This document shows positions 1-9,582 of a DNA stretch of 64,000 nt, one piece after another. Location: the NCBI RefSeq assembly GCF_002007105.1, contig NZ_MVBC01000003.1, forward strand, positions 248,001-312,000, read 5' to 3'. Under the pieces are notes generated by a model. The model was not told where the DNA came from. It searched no databases and saw nothing but the letters and a program-made list of their open reading frames with translations. Position 1 is the first letter of the stretch. Every line of letters starts with the position of its first letter. The stretch comes from Hymenobacter sp. CRA2 (GTDB lineage Bacteria; Bacteroidota; Bacteroidia; Cytophagales; Hymenobacteraceae). The position numbers and the translations under genes were made by a program.

Positions 1-25
1 TACGCGAACTGAACGTTCGCGCTAC
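1..25. repeat. Edge-truncated inverted repeat
   Basis: A short dyad (GCGAAC...GTTCGC) sits at the window edge just before the DUF58 gene. It resembles the short hairpins found between genes elsewhere in this window, but its left arm is cut, so its nature (terminator of the upstream gene or repeat copy) cannot be decided. Confidence 0.3.
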
Positions 26-27
26 AT

Positions 28-1392
28 ATGCCTGCTTCTCCTCTCCGCGAGTTTTTCCGTGCCGTACTGCTGCCGCCGCGCTTTTTCGTGGCCCTGGCTG
101 CCGTGCTGGTGCTGCTGACGGTGGCGCACTTCTGGCGGGTGCTGCTGGTGCCCGCGCAGGTGCTGGCCGGGCTCCTGGCGCTGCTCACGCTGCTCGATGC
201 GCTGCTGGTATTTCGCGCGGCGCCGGGCGTGTTTGCCCGCCGGGTGCTGAGCAAACGCCTCTCCAACGGCGACGACAACGACGTGCGCATCGTGGTAGAA
301 AACCGCTACCCGTTCGCGGCCCGCCTCGACGTCATCGACGACGTGCCGGTGCAGTTTCAGCGCCGCGACCTGGTGTTTCCGCTGCACCTGCCCAGCGGGC
401 ACAGCACCACGCTGCAGTACCAGCTGCGCCCCACGCGGCGCGGCGAGTACGTGTTTGGGCAAACCAACGTGCTGGCCCGCTCGCCGCTGGGGCTGGTGCA
501 GCGCCGCTACCGCTTCGGCGAGCAGGACGAGGTGGCGGCCGTGTATCCGTCGTTTCTGCAGATGCGCCGCTACGAGCTGCTGGCCCTTTCCAACCGCCTG
601 AGCGAGGTGGGCGTGAAGCGCATCCGCCGCGTGGGTCAGAGCATGGAGTTCGACCACATCCGCCCTTACGCCCTCGGCGACGACCCACGCGCCATCAACT
701 GGAAAGCCACCGCCCGCCGCCCCGGCCAGGGCGACCAGCTGCTGGTGAACCACCACGAGGACGAGCGGGCCCAGCAGGTGTACTGCATTATCGACAAGGG
801 CCGCGTGATGCGCATGCCCTTCGCCGAGCTGGCCCTGCTCGATTACGCCATCAATGCCTCGCTGGTGCTCAGCAACATCGCCCTGCTCAAGCACGACCGG
901 GCCGGTCTCATCACCTTCGCCCACGAGCCCGGCGACGTGGTGCCCGCCGACCGCCGCCGCGGCCAGCTGCCGCGCCTGCTCGAAGTACTTTACCGCCAGC
1001 AGACACGCTTTCTGGAGTCGGACTTTGAGCGGCTGGCGGTGCTGGTGCAGCGGCAAGTAAAGCAGCGCAGCCTGCTGGTGCTCTTCACCAACTTCGAAAG
1101 CCTGCACGGCCTGCAGCGCCAGTTGCCCTACCTGCGCCGCCTGGCCGCCCGGCACCTGCTGCTGGTGGTGTTCTTCGAAAACAGCGAGCTGCGGCAAGTG
1201 CTGGAAACGCCGGCCAGCACCACCGACGAGCTGTACGTGCAAACCGTGGCCGACAAATTCTCGCAGGACAAGCGCCGCATGGTGCTGGAATTACAGCGCT
1301 TAGGCATTCACGCGCTGCTCACCACCCCGCAAAACCTGACGGTGAATACCATCAACCGCTACCTGGAGTTCAAGTCGCGGGGGCTGATTTAA
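28..1392 (+). CDS. DUF58 domain-containing protein
   Basis: This 454-residue protein has two hydrophobic segments close to the N-terminus (about residues 10-60), a beta-rich middle, and the conserved DUF58 stretch at about residues 200-232 (GQSMEFDHIRPYALGDDPR then INWKATAR), followed by a von Willebrand factor A-like alpha/beta region with a degenerate metal site. DUF58 proteins normally sit beside a MoxR AAA ATPase and other vWA proteins; such partners would lie to the left of the window. The length is normal for the family and the start at 28 gives the membrane anchor. The family's exact function is not settled; a chaperone-like or envelope-stress role with MoxR is inference from family context. 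Confidence 0.85.
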   Translation: MPASPLREFFRAVLLPPRFFVALAAVLVLLTVAHFWRVLLVPAQVLAGLLALLTLLDALLVFRAAPGVFARRVLSKRLSNGDDNDVRIVVENRYPFAARLDVIDDVPVQFQRRDLVFPLHLPSGHSTTLQYQLRPTRRGEYVFGQTNVLARSPLGLVQRRYRFGEQDEVAAVYPSFLQMRRYELLALSNRLSEVGVKRIRRVGQSMEFDHIRPYALGDDPRAINWKATARRPGQGDQLLVNHHEDERAQQVYCIIDKGRVMRMPFAELALLDYAINASLVLSNIALLKHDRAGLITFAHEPGDVVPADRRRGQLPRLLEVLYRQQTRFLESDFERLAVLVQRQVKQRSLLVLFTNFESLHGLQRQLPYLRRLAARHLLLVVFFENSELRQVLETPASTTDELYVQTVADKFSQDKRRMVLELQRLGIHALLTTPQNLTVNTINRYLEFKSRGLI

Positions 1393-1494
1393 GCGGCGGC
1401 TGAAAACTCGTTGCACCGGCGTATCCCGGGCGGGCATAGCAGGTATCGGCAAAGAAATTGCGCTGCATGGGTCAATTCCCCGTAAACTCGCCTC

Positions 1495-3546
1495 ATGCTT
1501 CGTTTGCTTTTCCTGTTGCTGGCCCTGCCGCTGGCCGTTTTTGCCCAGCCCACCAATACCCGCTCCCTGTTGCCCGTGCCGTCTCAGGTCAACTGGGGCA
1601 AAAGCCGCTTGTACTGGAAAGCGCCCCTGCAGCTACGGCTGGAGCGCGACGATGACCCGGCCGTGCGCGCCGCCGCAGAACGCCTCCTAGCAAATTTAGG
1701 TCGGCAGGCTGGCCGCCCGCAGGCCAGCGCCAAAGCTCCGCAGCTGCAAATCCGCTACGGGCAGCCGGGCCGCATGGAAAACTTCGATGAGGAGCGCTAC
1801 ACCCTGCGCGTGCTGCCCGCCGGCGTCACCATCGACGCGCCCACCAGCCTCGGGGCGCTACGTGCTCTGGCCACCTTGCAGCAGCTGTTCACGGCCGATG
1901 GCAAGGATTTTTACTTCCCCGAAGTCGAGATTCAGGACCAACCCCGCTTCGTGTGGCGTGGGCTGCTCATCGATGCGGCGCGCCACTTCATGCCGGTGTC
2001 GGTTATCAAGCGCAACCTCGACGGCATGGCGGCGGTGAAGCTGAACGTGCTGCACTGGCACCTGGCCGACGACCAGGGCTTCCGCGTCGAAAGCAAGGTG
2101 CTGCCCAAGCTGCACCAGGTGGGCGGCGCCAAGGGCTACTACACGCAGGAGCAGGTGCGCGAGGTGCTGGCTTACGCTCAGGCCCGCGGCATTCGGGTGG
2201 TGCCCGAGTTCGACGTGCCGGGCCACACCACGGCCTGGATTGCGGCTTACCCCGAGCTGGCCTCCAACGACTCGACCTACGGCGTGGCTACGCGCTGGGG
2301 CGTACTCAATATTGCCGTGGACCCCACCCAGGAAACGACTTACCAGTTGCTGGATAAGCTGTTCGGGGAAATGACGACCTTGTTTCCGGATCCGTACTTC
2401 CACATCGGCGGCGACGAAAACGACGGCCGGCAGTGGCGGCGCAACCCGCGCATTGCCCAGTACATGCGCGACAACGGCATGGTGAAGCGCGACGGGACCG
2501 TGGACAAGCACGCCCTGCAGACGCAGTTCAACCGCCGGATGCTGACCATCGTGAGCAAGTACCAGAAGAAAATGGTGGGCTGGGACGAAATCCTCGGCCC
2601 GGGCCTGCCCAAGGATGCCGTCATTCAGAGCTGGCGGGGCAAAAAAGGCCTGTACGAGGCGGCCAAAGCGGGCCACACCACCCTGCTCTCCAATGGCTAC
2701 TACATCGACCTGAACCTCACCGCCGCCTCGCACTACGCCCCCGACCCGCTGCCCGCCGACGCGCCGCTCACCGACGAGGAGAAAAAGCGCATTCTGGGTG
2801 GCGAAGCGGCCATGTGGGCCGAGTTTGCCGATTCGGTGATTGTGGACTCGCGCATCTGGCCCCGCGCCGCGGCCGTGGCCGAGCGGCTCTGGTCGCCGGC
2901 CGCGGTAACGAACGTAGACGACATGTACCGCCGCCTCGCGCTGGTGTCGGCCGAGCTGGAAACCCTGGGCCTGCAGCACCGCCGTGCGCCCCACCAGCTG
3001 CTGACGATGATGGCCGCCGGGCAGAAGCTGGAGCCGCTGCAAACCCTGGCCGGCGCGATTGAGCCGGTGAAAGAGTACAAGCGCCACTTCCAGGGCATGA
3101 AGTACACTACCGAAACGCCCCTGAATCGCCTGGTGGACGCCGCCCCGGCCGAATCGGAAGCGGTGCGCGTGTTCTACACCACGCTGGACTCCTTGCTGCG
3201 CGCACCCCGGGCCAAGGTTACGGAGCTGCCCCGTACGCCGGCCACGCGCCGGCAGCTGGCCTACCTGCGCGCTCAGCTGAAAGACTGGCAACAGAACGAT
3301 GCCCGCGTGCAGCCGCTGCTGCAGTTGAACCCGGCGCTGCGCGAGTACGCGCCCTTGTCCACCCAGCTCACCGTCGTTTCCACTTTGCTGCTGCAGCGCC
3401 TGGAGCAGCTGGAAAAAGGCCAGGCCGCTTCGGCCGCGTGGCTAGCCACGGCCCAGCAGCAGGTGGACGCAGCTAAGAAGCCCGCCGGTCAGGCCGAGTT
3501 GGCCCTGGCCACCAAGCTGAGCAAGGACTTGCTGGCTCAGCCCTAA
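1495..3546 (+). CDS. Secreted beta-N-acetylhexosaminidase (GH20)
   Basis: A 683-residue glycoside hydrolase family 20 enzyme that removes terminal GlcNAc or GalNAc from chitin fragments, peptidoglycan fragments or glycans. The first 18 residues form a signal peptide ending FAQ, so it acts in the periplasm or outside. A GH20b-type N-terminal domain is followed by the catalytic barrel, where HIGGDEN places the substrate-assisted catalytic pair at Asp307-Glu308. HLADDQGFR and the tryptophan-rich AMWAEF region are also typical. The C-terminal 150 residues form the helical tail seen in Bacteroidota homologues. It is transcribed alone or with the following lipoprotein gene (51 bp downstream). Confidence 0.93.
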   Translation: MLRLLFLLLALPLAVFAQPTNTRSLLPVPSQVNWGKSRLYWKAPLQLRLERDDDPAVRAAAERLLANLGRQAGRPQASAKAPQLQIRYGQPGRMENFDEERYTLRVLPAGVTIDAPTSLGALRALATLQQLFTADGKDFYFPEVEIQDQPRFVWRGLLIDAARHFMPVSVIKRNLDGMAAVKLNVLHWHLADDQGFRVESKVLPKLHQVGGAKGYYTQEQVREVLAYAQARGIRVVPEFDVPGHTTAWIAAYPELASNDSTYGVATRWGVLNIAVDPTQETTYQLLDKLFGEMTTLFPDPYFHIGGDENDGRQWRRNPRIAQYMRDNGMVKRDGTVDKHALQTQFNRRMLTIVSKYQKKMVGWDEILGPGLPKDAVIQSWRGKKGLYEAAKAGHTTLLSNGYYIDLNLTAASHYAPDPLPADAPLTDEEKKRILGGEAAMWAEFADSVIVDSRIWPRAAAVAERLWSPAAVTNVDDMYRRLALVSAELETLGLQHRRAPHQLLTMMAAGQKLEPLQTLAGAIEPVKEYKRHFQGMKYTTETPLNRLVDAAPAESEAVRVFYTTLDSLLRAPRAKVTELPRTPATRRQLAYLRAQLKDWQQNDARVQPLLQLNPALREYAPLSTQLTVVSTLLLQRLEQLEKGQAASAAWLATAQQQVDAAKKPAGQAELALATKLSKDLLAQP

Positions 3547-3597
3547 CCCGGTGCCCCATCAGCCGTAGCTTACGGCTTTTCCCCTCCCTTTTTCTGC

Positions 3598-4470
3598 ATG
3601 CGTTATTCTTTGTTGCTCGGCGCGGCCGTGGCTGGTTTGGTGGCTTGCCAGAGCACCCAGCAGGAAGCTGAGCACCCTGCTAATTCGGAAGCTACTAACA
3701 ATGCCTCCTCGCCCCAAGCCTTGGCCCAGCGCTTTGCACCGTTTATGAATGGCAACTGGGTTAGCGCCGAATACCTCGATGCGCTGGCCCGCACCAAGTC
3801 GCCATACGAAGCGTCGGACCTGCTGATGGGCGTCCCGGAGCTGAGCATCAATCTGAACGCAGCCGTGGGGGACAGTGTGCCGGTGCCCGCCAGCCTCAAC
3901 AACCACGAAGGCTACCCAATGGGCCTGTTTTTGCGCCCGGCTATCAAGGCCAACGCGCTGCCTACCAATCATTTTGACCCCGACAAAACCGGTAGCTTCT
4001 ACGAGTTTTCGTACCGAATTACGGGTCCCGATACCTTCTTGGTGCTCAACCACTACGATCAGCGCAAACGCCTGCTGGATGCGGTGCGCTACCGCCGCGT
4101 ACTGCGCAACAACCAACGCATGCGCGAAATGGATCTAATTGAATATGCCGTCAACCGCCAGCTCTTTGCCGGACGCTACGCCGCTACCGATTCGGCAGGG
4201 CGTACCAGCAATGTGCAGCTCACCACCGACGGCCGCATCACCGGCCTGGGCCCCTGGCGCTGGTACCAGCCCACCACCGATTTTGTGGTGATACTGGCCA
4301 ACGATGTGGATAACCTACAAATCAGCACCAAGCCCAATGCCAGCGGCTCCACGATGACCTTCCGCGTCAGCGGCGACACGCTGCGGCTGTACGCCGCCAA
4401 GGTCGTCGAGACGCCGAAGCCCGAACTAGTGCAGGGCAAGCTGCACTACACGCTGGTACGCCAGCGCTAG
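3598..4470 (+). CDS. Hypothetical lipoprotein
   Basis: A 290-residue protein starting with a lipoprotein signal whose lipobox reads LVAC (Cys 17), followed by a Ser/Glu/Asn-rich linker. The rest is soluble and lacks motifs I recognise; alternating short strands suggest a beta-rich fold of the lipocalin or beta-barrel kind (weak inference). It follows the hexosaminidase gene by 51 bp on the same strand and converges with puuD, whose stop lies 6 bp away, leaving almost no room for terminators. Confidence 0.75.
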   Translation: MRYSLLLGAAVAGLVACQSTQQEAEHPANSEATNNASSPQALAQRFAPFMNGNWVSAEYLDALARTKSPYEASDLLMGVPELSINLNAAVGDSVPVPASLNNHEGYPMGLFLRPAIKANALPTNHFDPDKTGSFYEFSYRITGPDTFLVLNHYDQRKRLLDAVRYRRVLRNNQRMREMDLIEYAVNRQLFAGRYAATDSAGRTSNVQLTTDGRITGLGPWRWYQPTTDFVVILANDVDNLQISTKPNASGSTMTFRVSGDTLRLYAAKVVETPKPELVQGKLHYTLVRQR

Positions 4471-4476
4471 CACGGC

Positions 4477-5886
4477 CTACTCCGCCTTCGCGCCCTGCTC
4501 AATCCAGCAACGAATCAGGTCCCGCTCCTCCTGGGTCATGCCCGTCTTGTTGTTTTGGGGCATGGTCTTGGTCACTACCACGCGCTGCATGATCTTGTCT
4601 TTGAGCCGGATGATGTCCTGGGGTGAATCGTACACCACCCCGTTCGGCGGCGACTTGAACACGTCGTCGGTGGGCGTGGCGGAGTGGCAGCGGATGCAGC
4701 GCTGCTGCACAATGCCCTGCACTTGGGCCATACTCACGTTGGGCGTGCAGCCCGCGCCGGCGGCCCCAGCCTCGTTTTTCGGGGCCGTCACGAAGGCTAC
4801 GGCCAGCAGCAGGCCCGCCGCCAGCGGAAACACCACTCCGGTGGCCTGGTGCTTTTCGCGCAGGTTCAGCCAGTGCTTCACGCCGGCCGTGCCCAGGGCA
4901 ATGGCAGCCAGCACCAGCCACGGATAACTATGGCCGAAGGTGCTCGGGAAGTGGTTGCTGACCATCACGAAGAGCACCGGCAGGGTGAAGTAGTTGTTGT
5001 GCAGGGAGCGAAGCCCGGCGTGCTTGCCCAACTTAGGGTCGAGCGGCAGGCCTTCCGTGGCGGCCTTCACCATGGCTTTCTGTGCCGGAATGATGATGAA
5101 GAACACGTTGCCCACCATCAGCGTGCCGAGCATGGCGCCGAAGTGCAGGTAAGCCGCCCGGGCGCTGAACACCTGGCAGTAAAACCATGCAAACGCGGTG
5201 GCAATCAGAAAGCCCAGCACGGCCATGGCGGGGCCATTCTTCACCAGCGGCGTGCGACACAGCAGGTGGTAGATAACCCACGCCACCACGAAGGACCCGA
5301 TACCGATGCCCACGCCCGCGAGCGGACTGATATCGAGCACCTGCGGGTCGATGAGCATGGCCGTGGGGTTGAAGTAGTACACCACGCACAGCAGGCTGAA
5401 GCCCGTCAGCCAGGTGAAATACGCCTCGTACTTAAACCAGTGCAGCGCCTTGGGTATTTGCTTGGGCGCGAGCTTGTATTTCTCCAGGTAGTAGAAGCCG
5501 CCGCCGTGCACGGCCCAGAGGTTGCCAGCCAGCTCCTCGCGCACATTGTCGGTGCGGTTGAGCGCGTTTTCGAGGAATACGAAGTAGAACGAAGCCCCAA
5601 TCCAGGCAATGCCGAAGGTCACGTGCATGAGCCGCACCACGATGTTGAGCCACTCCATCAGGTGGCCTTCGTAGGGCGAGCCGGCAGCGAAGTTGTAACC
5701 CACGGCCAGCAGGAAAATGACGGCCAGCACCGTGAGGGCGTAGCCGAAGCCCTGCAGCGTCAGGCCTCCTTCGCCGAGGGCGCCGCCGCGGCCGTGCGAA
5801 CGGGCCAGCCGGTGCAGGAAAGCACTGATGCCAAGAATGACCAGGAACACCGCCAGCACAACCACCACAAGGAGCAAGGAAACCAT
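4477..5886 (-). CDS. puuD: Membrane urate hydroxylase with cytochrome c domain
   Basis: A 469-residue protein of the PuuD family, which oxidises urate to 5-hydroxyisourate and passes electrons to a cytochrome c rather than to oxygen. About eight or nine hydrophobic helices fill residues 1-370. The C-terminal domain carries a c-type haem site CIRCH (397-401) and a likely axial Met in KTMPQ (Met442), so the haem domain is fused, as in many PuuD proteins. It faces the allB-uraH genes across a 234-bp gap and supplies the first committed reaction of that pathway. The haem domain should lie in the periplasm. Confidence 0.92.
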   Translation of the reverse strand: MVSLLLVVVVLAVFLVILGISAFLHRLARSHGRGGALGEGGLTLQGFGYALTVLAVIFLLAVGYNFAAGSPYEGHLMEWLNIVVRLMHVTFGIAWIGASFYFVFLENALNRTDNVREELAGNLWAVHGGGFYYLEKYKLAPKQIPKALHWFKYEAYFTWLTGFSLLCVVYYFNPTAMLIDPQVLDISPLAGVGIGIGSFVVAWVIYHLLCRTPLVKNGPAMAVLGFLIATAFAWFYCQVFSARAAYLHFGAMLGTLMVGNVFFIIIPAQKAMVKAATEGLPLDPKLGKHAGLRSLHNNYFTLPVLFVMVSNHFPSTFGHSYPWLVLAAIALGTAGVKHWLNLREKHQATGVVFPLAAGLLLAVAFVTAPKNEAGAAGAGCTPNVSMAQVQGIVQQRCIRCHSATPTDDVFKSPPNGVVYDSPQDIIRLKDKIMQRVVVTKTMPQNNKTGMTQEERDLIRCWIEQGAKAE

Positions 5887-6120
5887 AAACGCGTAGGCTT
5901 GGTCCGCCGCCTGACGGGCCTGGTACTAAGGAAGAAAGCAAGCAGTGGACAGAAAGCCAGCAACGACCACCGAGCAGATAAGCAACGACCGTGCAGGCTG
6001 GCAGTCAGCTGGTTGACCAACATGCCAGCGGAATTTCAACTTTTCCGCGCGAAGAACCGATGGAAGGCAGCGCTTCGTGTTTGAAATATTCTCATTTTGT
6101 AGCACACTCCGCCCGCCTTC

Positions 6121-7455
6121 ATGCCAGATTTCGCAATAAAAAGTAAAAAAATAGTGACGCCGGTCGGGGTGCGGCCGGGTCTGGTGCTCGTGGCAGGTGG
6201 CCGCATTGCGGCCGTGCTGCCCGAGGACGCTGCCGTAGCGGTGCCCATCACCGACGTACAGGAGCGCGCCGTACTACCCGGCATCATCGACCCGCACGTG
6301 CACATCAACGAGCCGGGCCGCACCGACTGGGAAGGCTTCGACACGGCTACCCGCGCCGCGCTGGCCGGCGGCCTGATTACGCTGGTGGATATGCCCCTGA
6401 ACTCGGCGCCGGTCACTACCTCCGTAGCGGCGTTCGAGCAGAAGCTGGCCGCCACGGCCGGGCAGCTGCACGTCAACTGCGGCTTCTGGGGCGGCGTGGT
6501 ACCCGGCAACGCCCACGAAATCGAAGGCCTGATTGCCCGCGGAGTACTTGGCTTCAAGGCCTTTCTCACGCACTCCGGCATCGGCGACTTTCCCAACGCC
6601 ACGGAGGCCGACTTGCGCCGGGTAATGCCCGTGCTGGCCCGGCACGGCCTGCCGCTGCTGGTGCACTGCGAGCTAAGCCAGGCCGACAACACGTGGATGC
6701 GCGGCGACAAACGCTCTTACCAGAATTACCTCGCCTCGCGCCCCAAACGCTGGGAAGACGAAGCCGTAGCGCTGATGATCCGCCTGTGCCGCGACACGGG
6801 CTGCCGCACGCACATCGTGCACCTCTCCTCCGCCGATTCGCTGCCGCAACTTGCCGCGGCCAAAGCCGAGGGCTTGCCGCTGACGGTGGAAACCGGCCAG
6901 CACTACCTCTTTTTCCACGCCGAAGACCTACCCGACGGGCAGACGCGCTACAAGTGCGCGCCGCCCATCCGCGAGCGGGCCAACAACGAGCAGCTCTGGC
7001 AGGCGTTGCAGTCGGGCCTGATTGACTTCGTAGCCACCGACCACTCCCCCGCCCCGCCCGCGCTGAAGCAGATTGACACCGGTGACTTCACCACCGCCTG
7101 GGGCGGCATTGCCTCGCTGCAGCTGGCGCTGCCGGTGCTCTGGACGGGCGCCCAGCCCCGCGGGGCTTCGCTGGTGGATCTGGCGCGCTGGCTAAGTGAA
7201 AATCCGGCGCAGCTCATTGGGCAGCAGCACCGCAAAGGCCGCCTCGAAGCCGGCTACGACGCCGACCTGCTGGTGCTCGACGCCGAAGCGACCTTTACCG
7301 TGACTGAAGAGCTGCTGCACCACCGCCACAAGGTGTCGCCCTACGTGGGGGAGCAGCTGCGCGGCGTGGTGGAGCAAACCTACCTGGCGGGTGAGCTGGC
7401 GTACCAGCACCCCGAGTTCGTGCGCCTGAACCAAGGCCAAATCCTGACCCGCTAG
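6121..7455 (+). CDS. allB: Allantoinase
   Basis: A 444-residue amidohydrolase that opens allantoin to allantoate. The metal motif DPHVHINEPG gives His59 and His61, the carboxylated lysine is Lys146 in GFKAFLTHSG, further ligands lie in LLVHCE and HIVHLSS, and the last Asp in FVATDHSP. Length and motif order match bacterial AllB rather than dihydroorotase. It is the first gene of the plus-strand operon; allC begins 4 bp after its stop. Confidence 0.94.
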   Translation: MPDFAIKSKKIVTPVGVRPGLVLVAGGRIAAVLPEDAAVAVPITDVQERAVLPGIIDPHVHINEPGRTDWEGFDTATRAALAGGLITLVDMPLNSAPVTTSVAAFEQKLAATAGQLHVNCGFWGGVVPGNAHEIEGLIARGVLGFKAFLTHSGIGDFPNATEADLRRVMPVLARHGLPLLVHCELSQADNTWMRGDKRSYQNYLASRPKRWEDEAVALMIRLCRDTGCRTHIVHLSSADSLPQLAAAKAEGLPLTVETGQHYLFFHAEDLPDGQTRYKCAPPIRERANNEQLWQALQSGLIDFVATDHSPAPPALKQIDTGDFTTAWGGIASLQLALPVLWTGAQPRGASLVDLARWLSENPAQLIGQQHRKGRLEAGYDADLLVLDAEATFTVTEELLHHRHKVSPYVGEQLRGVVEQTYLAGELAYQHPEFVRLNQGQILTR

Positions 7456-7459
7456 CCGC

Positions 7460-8710
7460 ATGAGCAACTACCCCGAACGCGCGGCGCAGCTCATGCGCCG
7501 CATCGAAGCATTGGCCGCCATCAGCGAAGAGCCGGGCGTGGTGACGCGCACCTTCGGCACGCCGGCCTTTCTGCAGGGCCGCGCCCTGGTGCAGCAGTGG
7601 ATGCAGCAGGCCAGCCTAGACGTGCGCGTAGACAGCATCGGTAACCTGCGCGCACGGCTGCGCAGCCCGCGGCCCGGCGCCCAAACCTTCGTTATCGGCT
7701 CTCACATCGACACGGTAGTGAATGCCGGCAAGTTCGACGGGCCGCTGGGCGTGCTGCTGGGGCTGGATTTGCTGGAGCAGCTAGCGGCCTGCGGTACAGA
7801 GCTGCCGTTTCACCTGGAGCTGCTGGCCTTCAGCGACGAAGAAGGCGTGCGCTTTCATACCACTTACCTCGGCAGCAAAGTCGTCACGGGGGCCTTCGAG
7901 CCCGAGCTGTTGCAGCGCACTGACGCAGCCGGTATTACGCTGGCCGAAGCCATCCGGACCATGGGCGGCGACCCGGCACAGCTGGCGGCCGATGCGCTGC
8001 CGGCCACCGAGTGGTTGGGCTACTTCGAGGCGCACATCGAGCAGGGCCCGGTGCTCTGGGAGCGGCAGGTGCCCGTGGCGCTGGTCACGGCCATTGCTGG
8101 GCAGCGCCGCGTGGAGCTGACCTTCCGCGGCATGGCGGGCCACGCCGGCACCGTGCCGATGGATATGCGGCAGGATGCCCTGGCCGGGGCAGCCGAGTTT
8201 GTGCTGCTGGCCGAGCGGTTTGCCCGGGAGCACGGCCGCAGCCTGGTAGCCACCGTGGGCAAGCTGCACCTGCCCCATTCGGCCAGCAACGTGATTCCCG
8301 GCGAGGTCGTCGGCAGCCTGGACCTGCGCAGCCCCGACGAAGCCGAGCTAGCGGCGGCCTACCAGCAGCTGCAGGCGCAGACCGAAGCCCTGTGCCAGCG
8401 CCGCGGCCTCACGCTGCACTGGCAGCCGGTGCAGCAAACCGCCCCCGTGGCTTGCTGCACCGAAATGAATAGCCTGCTTGGTCAGGCCATTGCCGCCGCG
8501 GGCCACGAAGTCATCGGGCTGGTCAGCGGCGCCGGCCACGACGCTGTGCCGATTTCGCAGGTAGCACCGGCTACCATGCTCTTCGTGCGCTGCTACCGCG
8601 GCATCAGCCACAACCCGCTCGAAAACGTGGAGCCGGCCGATCTGGCCGCGGCGCTACAGGTTGCCGAGCAATTCCTCGCCCTTCTGCTTACCCAACCCCA
8701 ACCCCGCTAA
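7460..8710 (+). CDS. allC: Allantoate amidohydrolase (M20 family)
   Basis: A 416-residue binuclear metallohydrolase that releases ammonia and CO2 from allantoate to give ureidoglycine. HIDTVVNAGKFDG supplies His82 and the bridging Asp93, and DEEGVRF supplies the Glu127/Glu128 pair, both typical of the AllC/beta-ureidopropionase branch. The dimerisation domain is at about 210-325. Its position between allB and allE, with the allE ATG directly after its stop codon, argues for allantoate rather than N-carbamoyl amino acids as substrate. Confidence 0.92.
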   Translation: MSNYPERAAQLMRRIEALAAISEEPGVVTRTFGTPAFLQGRALVQQWMQQASLDVRVDSIGNLRARLRSPRPGAQTFVIGSHIDTVVNAGKFDGPLGVLLGLDLLEQLAACGTELPFHLELLAFSDEEGVRFHTTYLGSKVVTGAFEPELLQRTDAAGITLAEAIRTMGGDPAQLAADALPATEWLGYFEAHIEQGPVLWERQVPVALVTAIAGQRRVELTFRGMAGHAGTVPMDMRQDALAGAAEFVLLAERFAREHGRSLVATVGKLHLPHSASNVIPGEVVGSLDLRSPDEAELAAAYQQLQAQTEALCQRRGLTLHWQPVQQTAPVACCTEMNSLLGQAIAAAGHEVIGLVSGAGHDAVPISQVAPATMLFVRCYRGISHNPLENVEPADLAAALQVAEQFLALLLTQPQPR

Positions 8711-9460
8711 ATGGAAATTTCTGCCCTTACCCGGTCGGTCGTGAAGCGCAACCACGCCGTCATTGCCCCCGACGGCTACATCAACAGCAACGTGCCGGGC
8801 TGGACCAACTGCACCGTCAACGTCATCATCAACGAGCAGATGGGCGCCCGCCTGGCCCAGACGCTCATTACCCTGCGCGAGGGCGGGCAGCTTCAGGGCC
8901 GCACCGAGGCTTCGCAGATTTTCTTCTATGTGGTCGGCGGGCAGGTGCAGGCTACCATAGCCGGGCAGCAGGCGCGTACCCTCACCGAAGGCCAGTACGT
9001 GTACGTGCCCACCAAAACGGACTACCTGTTCGGGCAGCCCAGCGAGGGTGCGCAGGTGCTCACCTTCCACAAAGTGTATGAGCCGCTGGCCGGACACGCG
9101 GTGCCGGGTGTGTACTTCGGCGAGCGGGACCTGAGCAAGGCGCCCGTGTACATGAACGACGAGGCCCTGCGCATTCAGGAGCTGCTGCCCAACGAGCTGG
9201 GCTTCGACATGGCCGTAAACATCTTCACCTACGACATCGGCGGGCACCTGCCCATGGTGGAGACGCACATCATGGAGCACGGCCTGATGTATTTGCAGGG
9301 TCAGGCTATTTACATGCTCGATCAGCAGTGGTACCCGGTGAAGAAAGGCGACTCCATCTGGATGGCGCCCTATTGCCAGCAGTGGGCCACGGCCATGGGC
9401 AAGGAGCCTTCGGTGTACATCTACTACAAGAACGTCAACCGCTTCCCGACAGTAGTCTGA
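8711..9460 (+). CDS. allE: (S)-ureidoglycine aminohydrolase (bicupin)
   Basis: A 249-residue two-cupin protein of the AllE/UGHY family, which converts ureidoglycine to (S)-ureidoglycolate with loss of ammonia. The N-terminal motif GWTNCTVNVIINEQMGA and the C-terminal cupin (HLPMVETHIMEHG, residues about 178-190, with metal-binding His and Glu) are diagnostic. The start codon follows the allC stop with no gap, so translation is probably coupled. After its stop comes a 100-bp inverted-repeat element that separates it from uraD. Confidence 0.93.
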   Translation: MEISALTRSVVKRNHAVIAPDGYINSNVPGWTNCTVNVIINEQMGARLAQTLITLREGGQLQGRTEASQIFFYVVGGQVQATIAGQQARTLTEGQYVYVPTKTDYLFGQPSEGAQVLTFHKVYEPLAGHAVPGVYFGERDLSKAPVYMNDEALRIQELLPNELGFDMAVNIFTYDIGGHLPMVETHIMEHGLMYLQGQAIYMLDQQWYPVKKGDSIWMAPYCQQWATAMGKEPSVYIYYKNVNRFPTVV

Positions 9461-9465
9461 GGGCA

Positions 9466-9565
9466 GAACGTCATGTCGCGCATGTCGAGACATCTCGCTG
9501 AATGAGTCCGTTTACTATCGGGCATCAGCCCGCGAGATGTCTCGACTTCGCTCGGCATGACGTTC
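9466..9565. repeat. GAGATGTCTCG inverted-repeat element, copy 1
   Basis: Left arm 9466-9498 and right arm 9532-9565 are near-perfect reverse complements ending in CGAGACATCTCGC and its complement, with a 33-base loop. The element lies between allE and uraD inside what is otherwise a tight operon. The loop sequence (GGACTCATT region) reappears in inverted orientation in copy 2. Confidence 0.85.
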
Positions 9566-9582
9566 TATACCTATCTGAAACC

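Noticed and set aside
6121-7455. allB as dihydroorotase
   Set aside because: Context with allC, allE, uraD and uraH and the closer resemblance of HVHINEPGRTDWEGF to allantoinases favour AllB.
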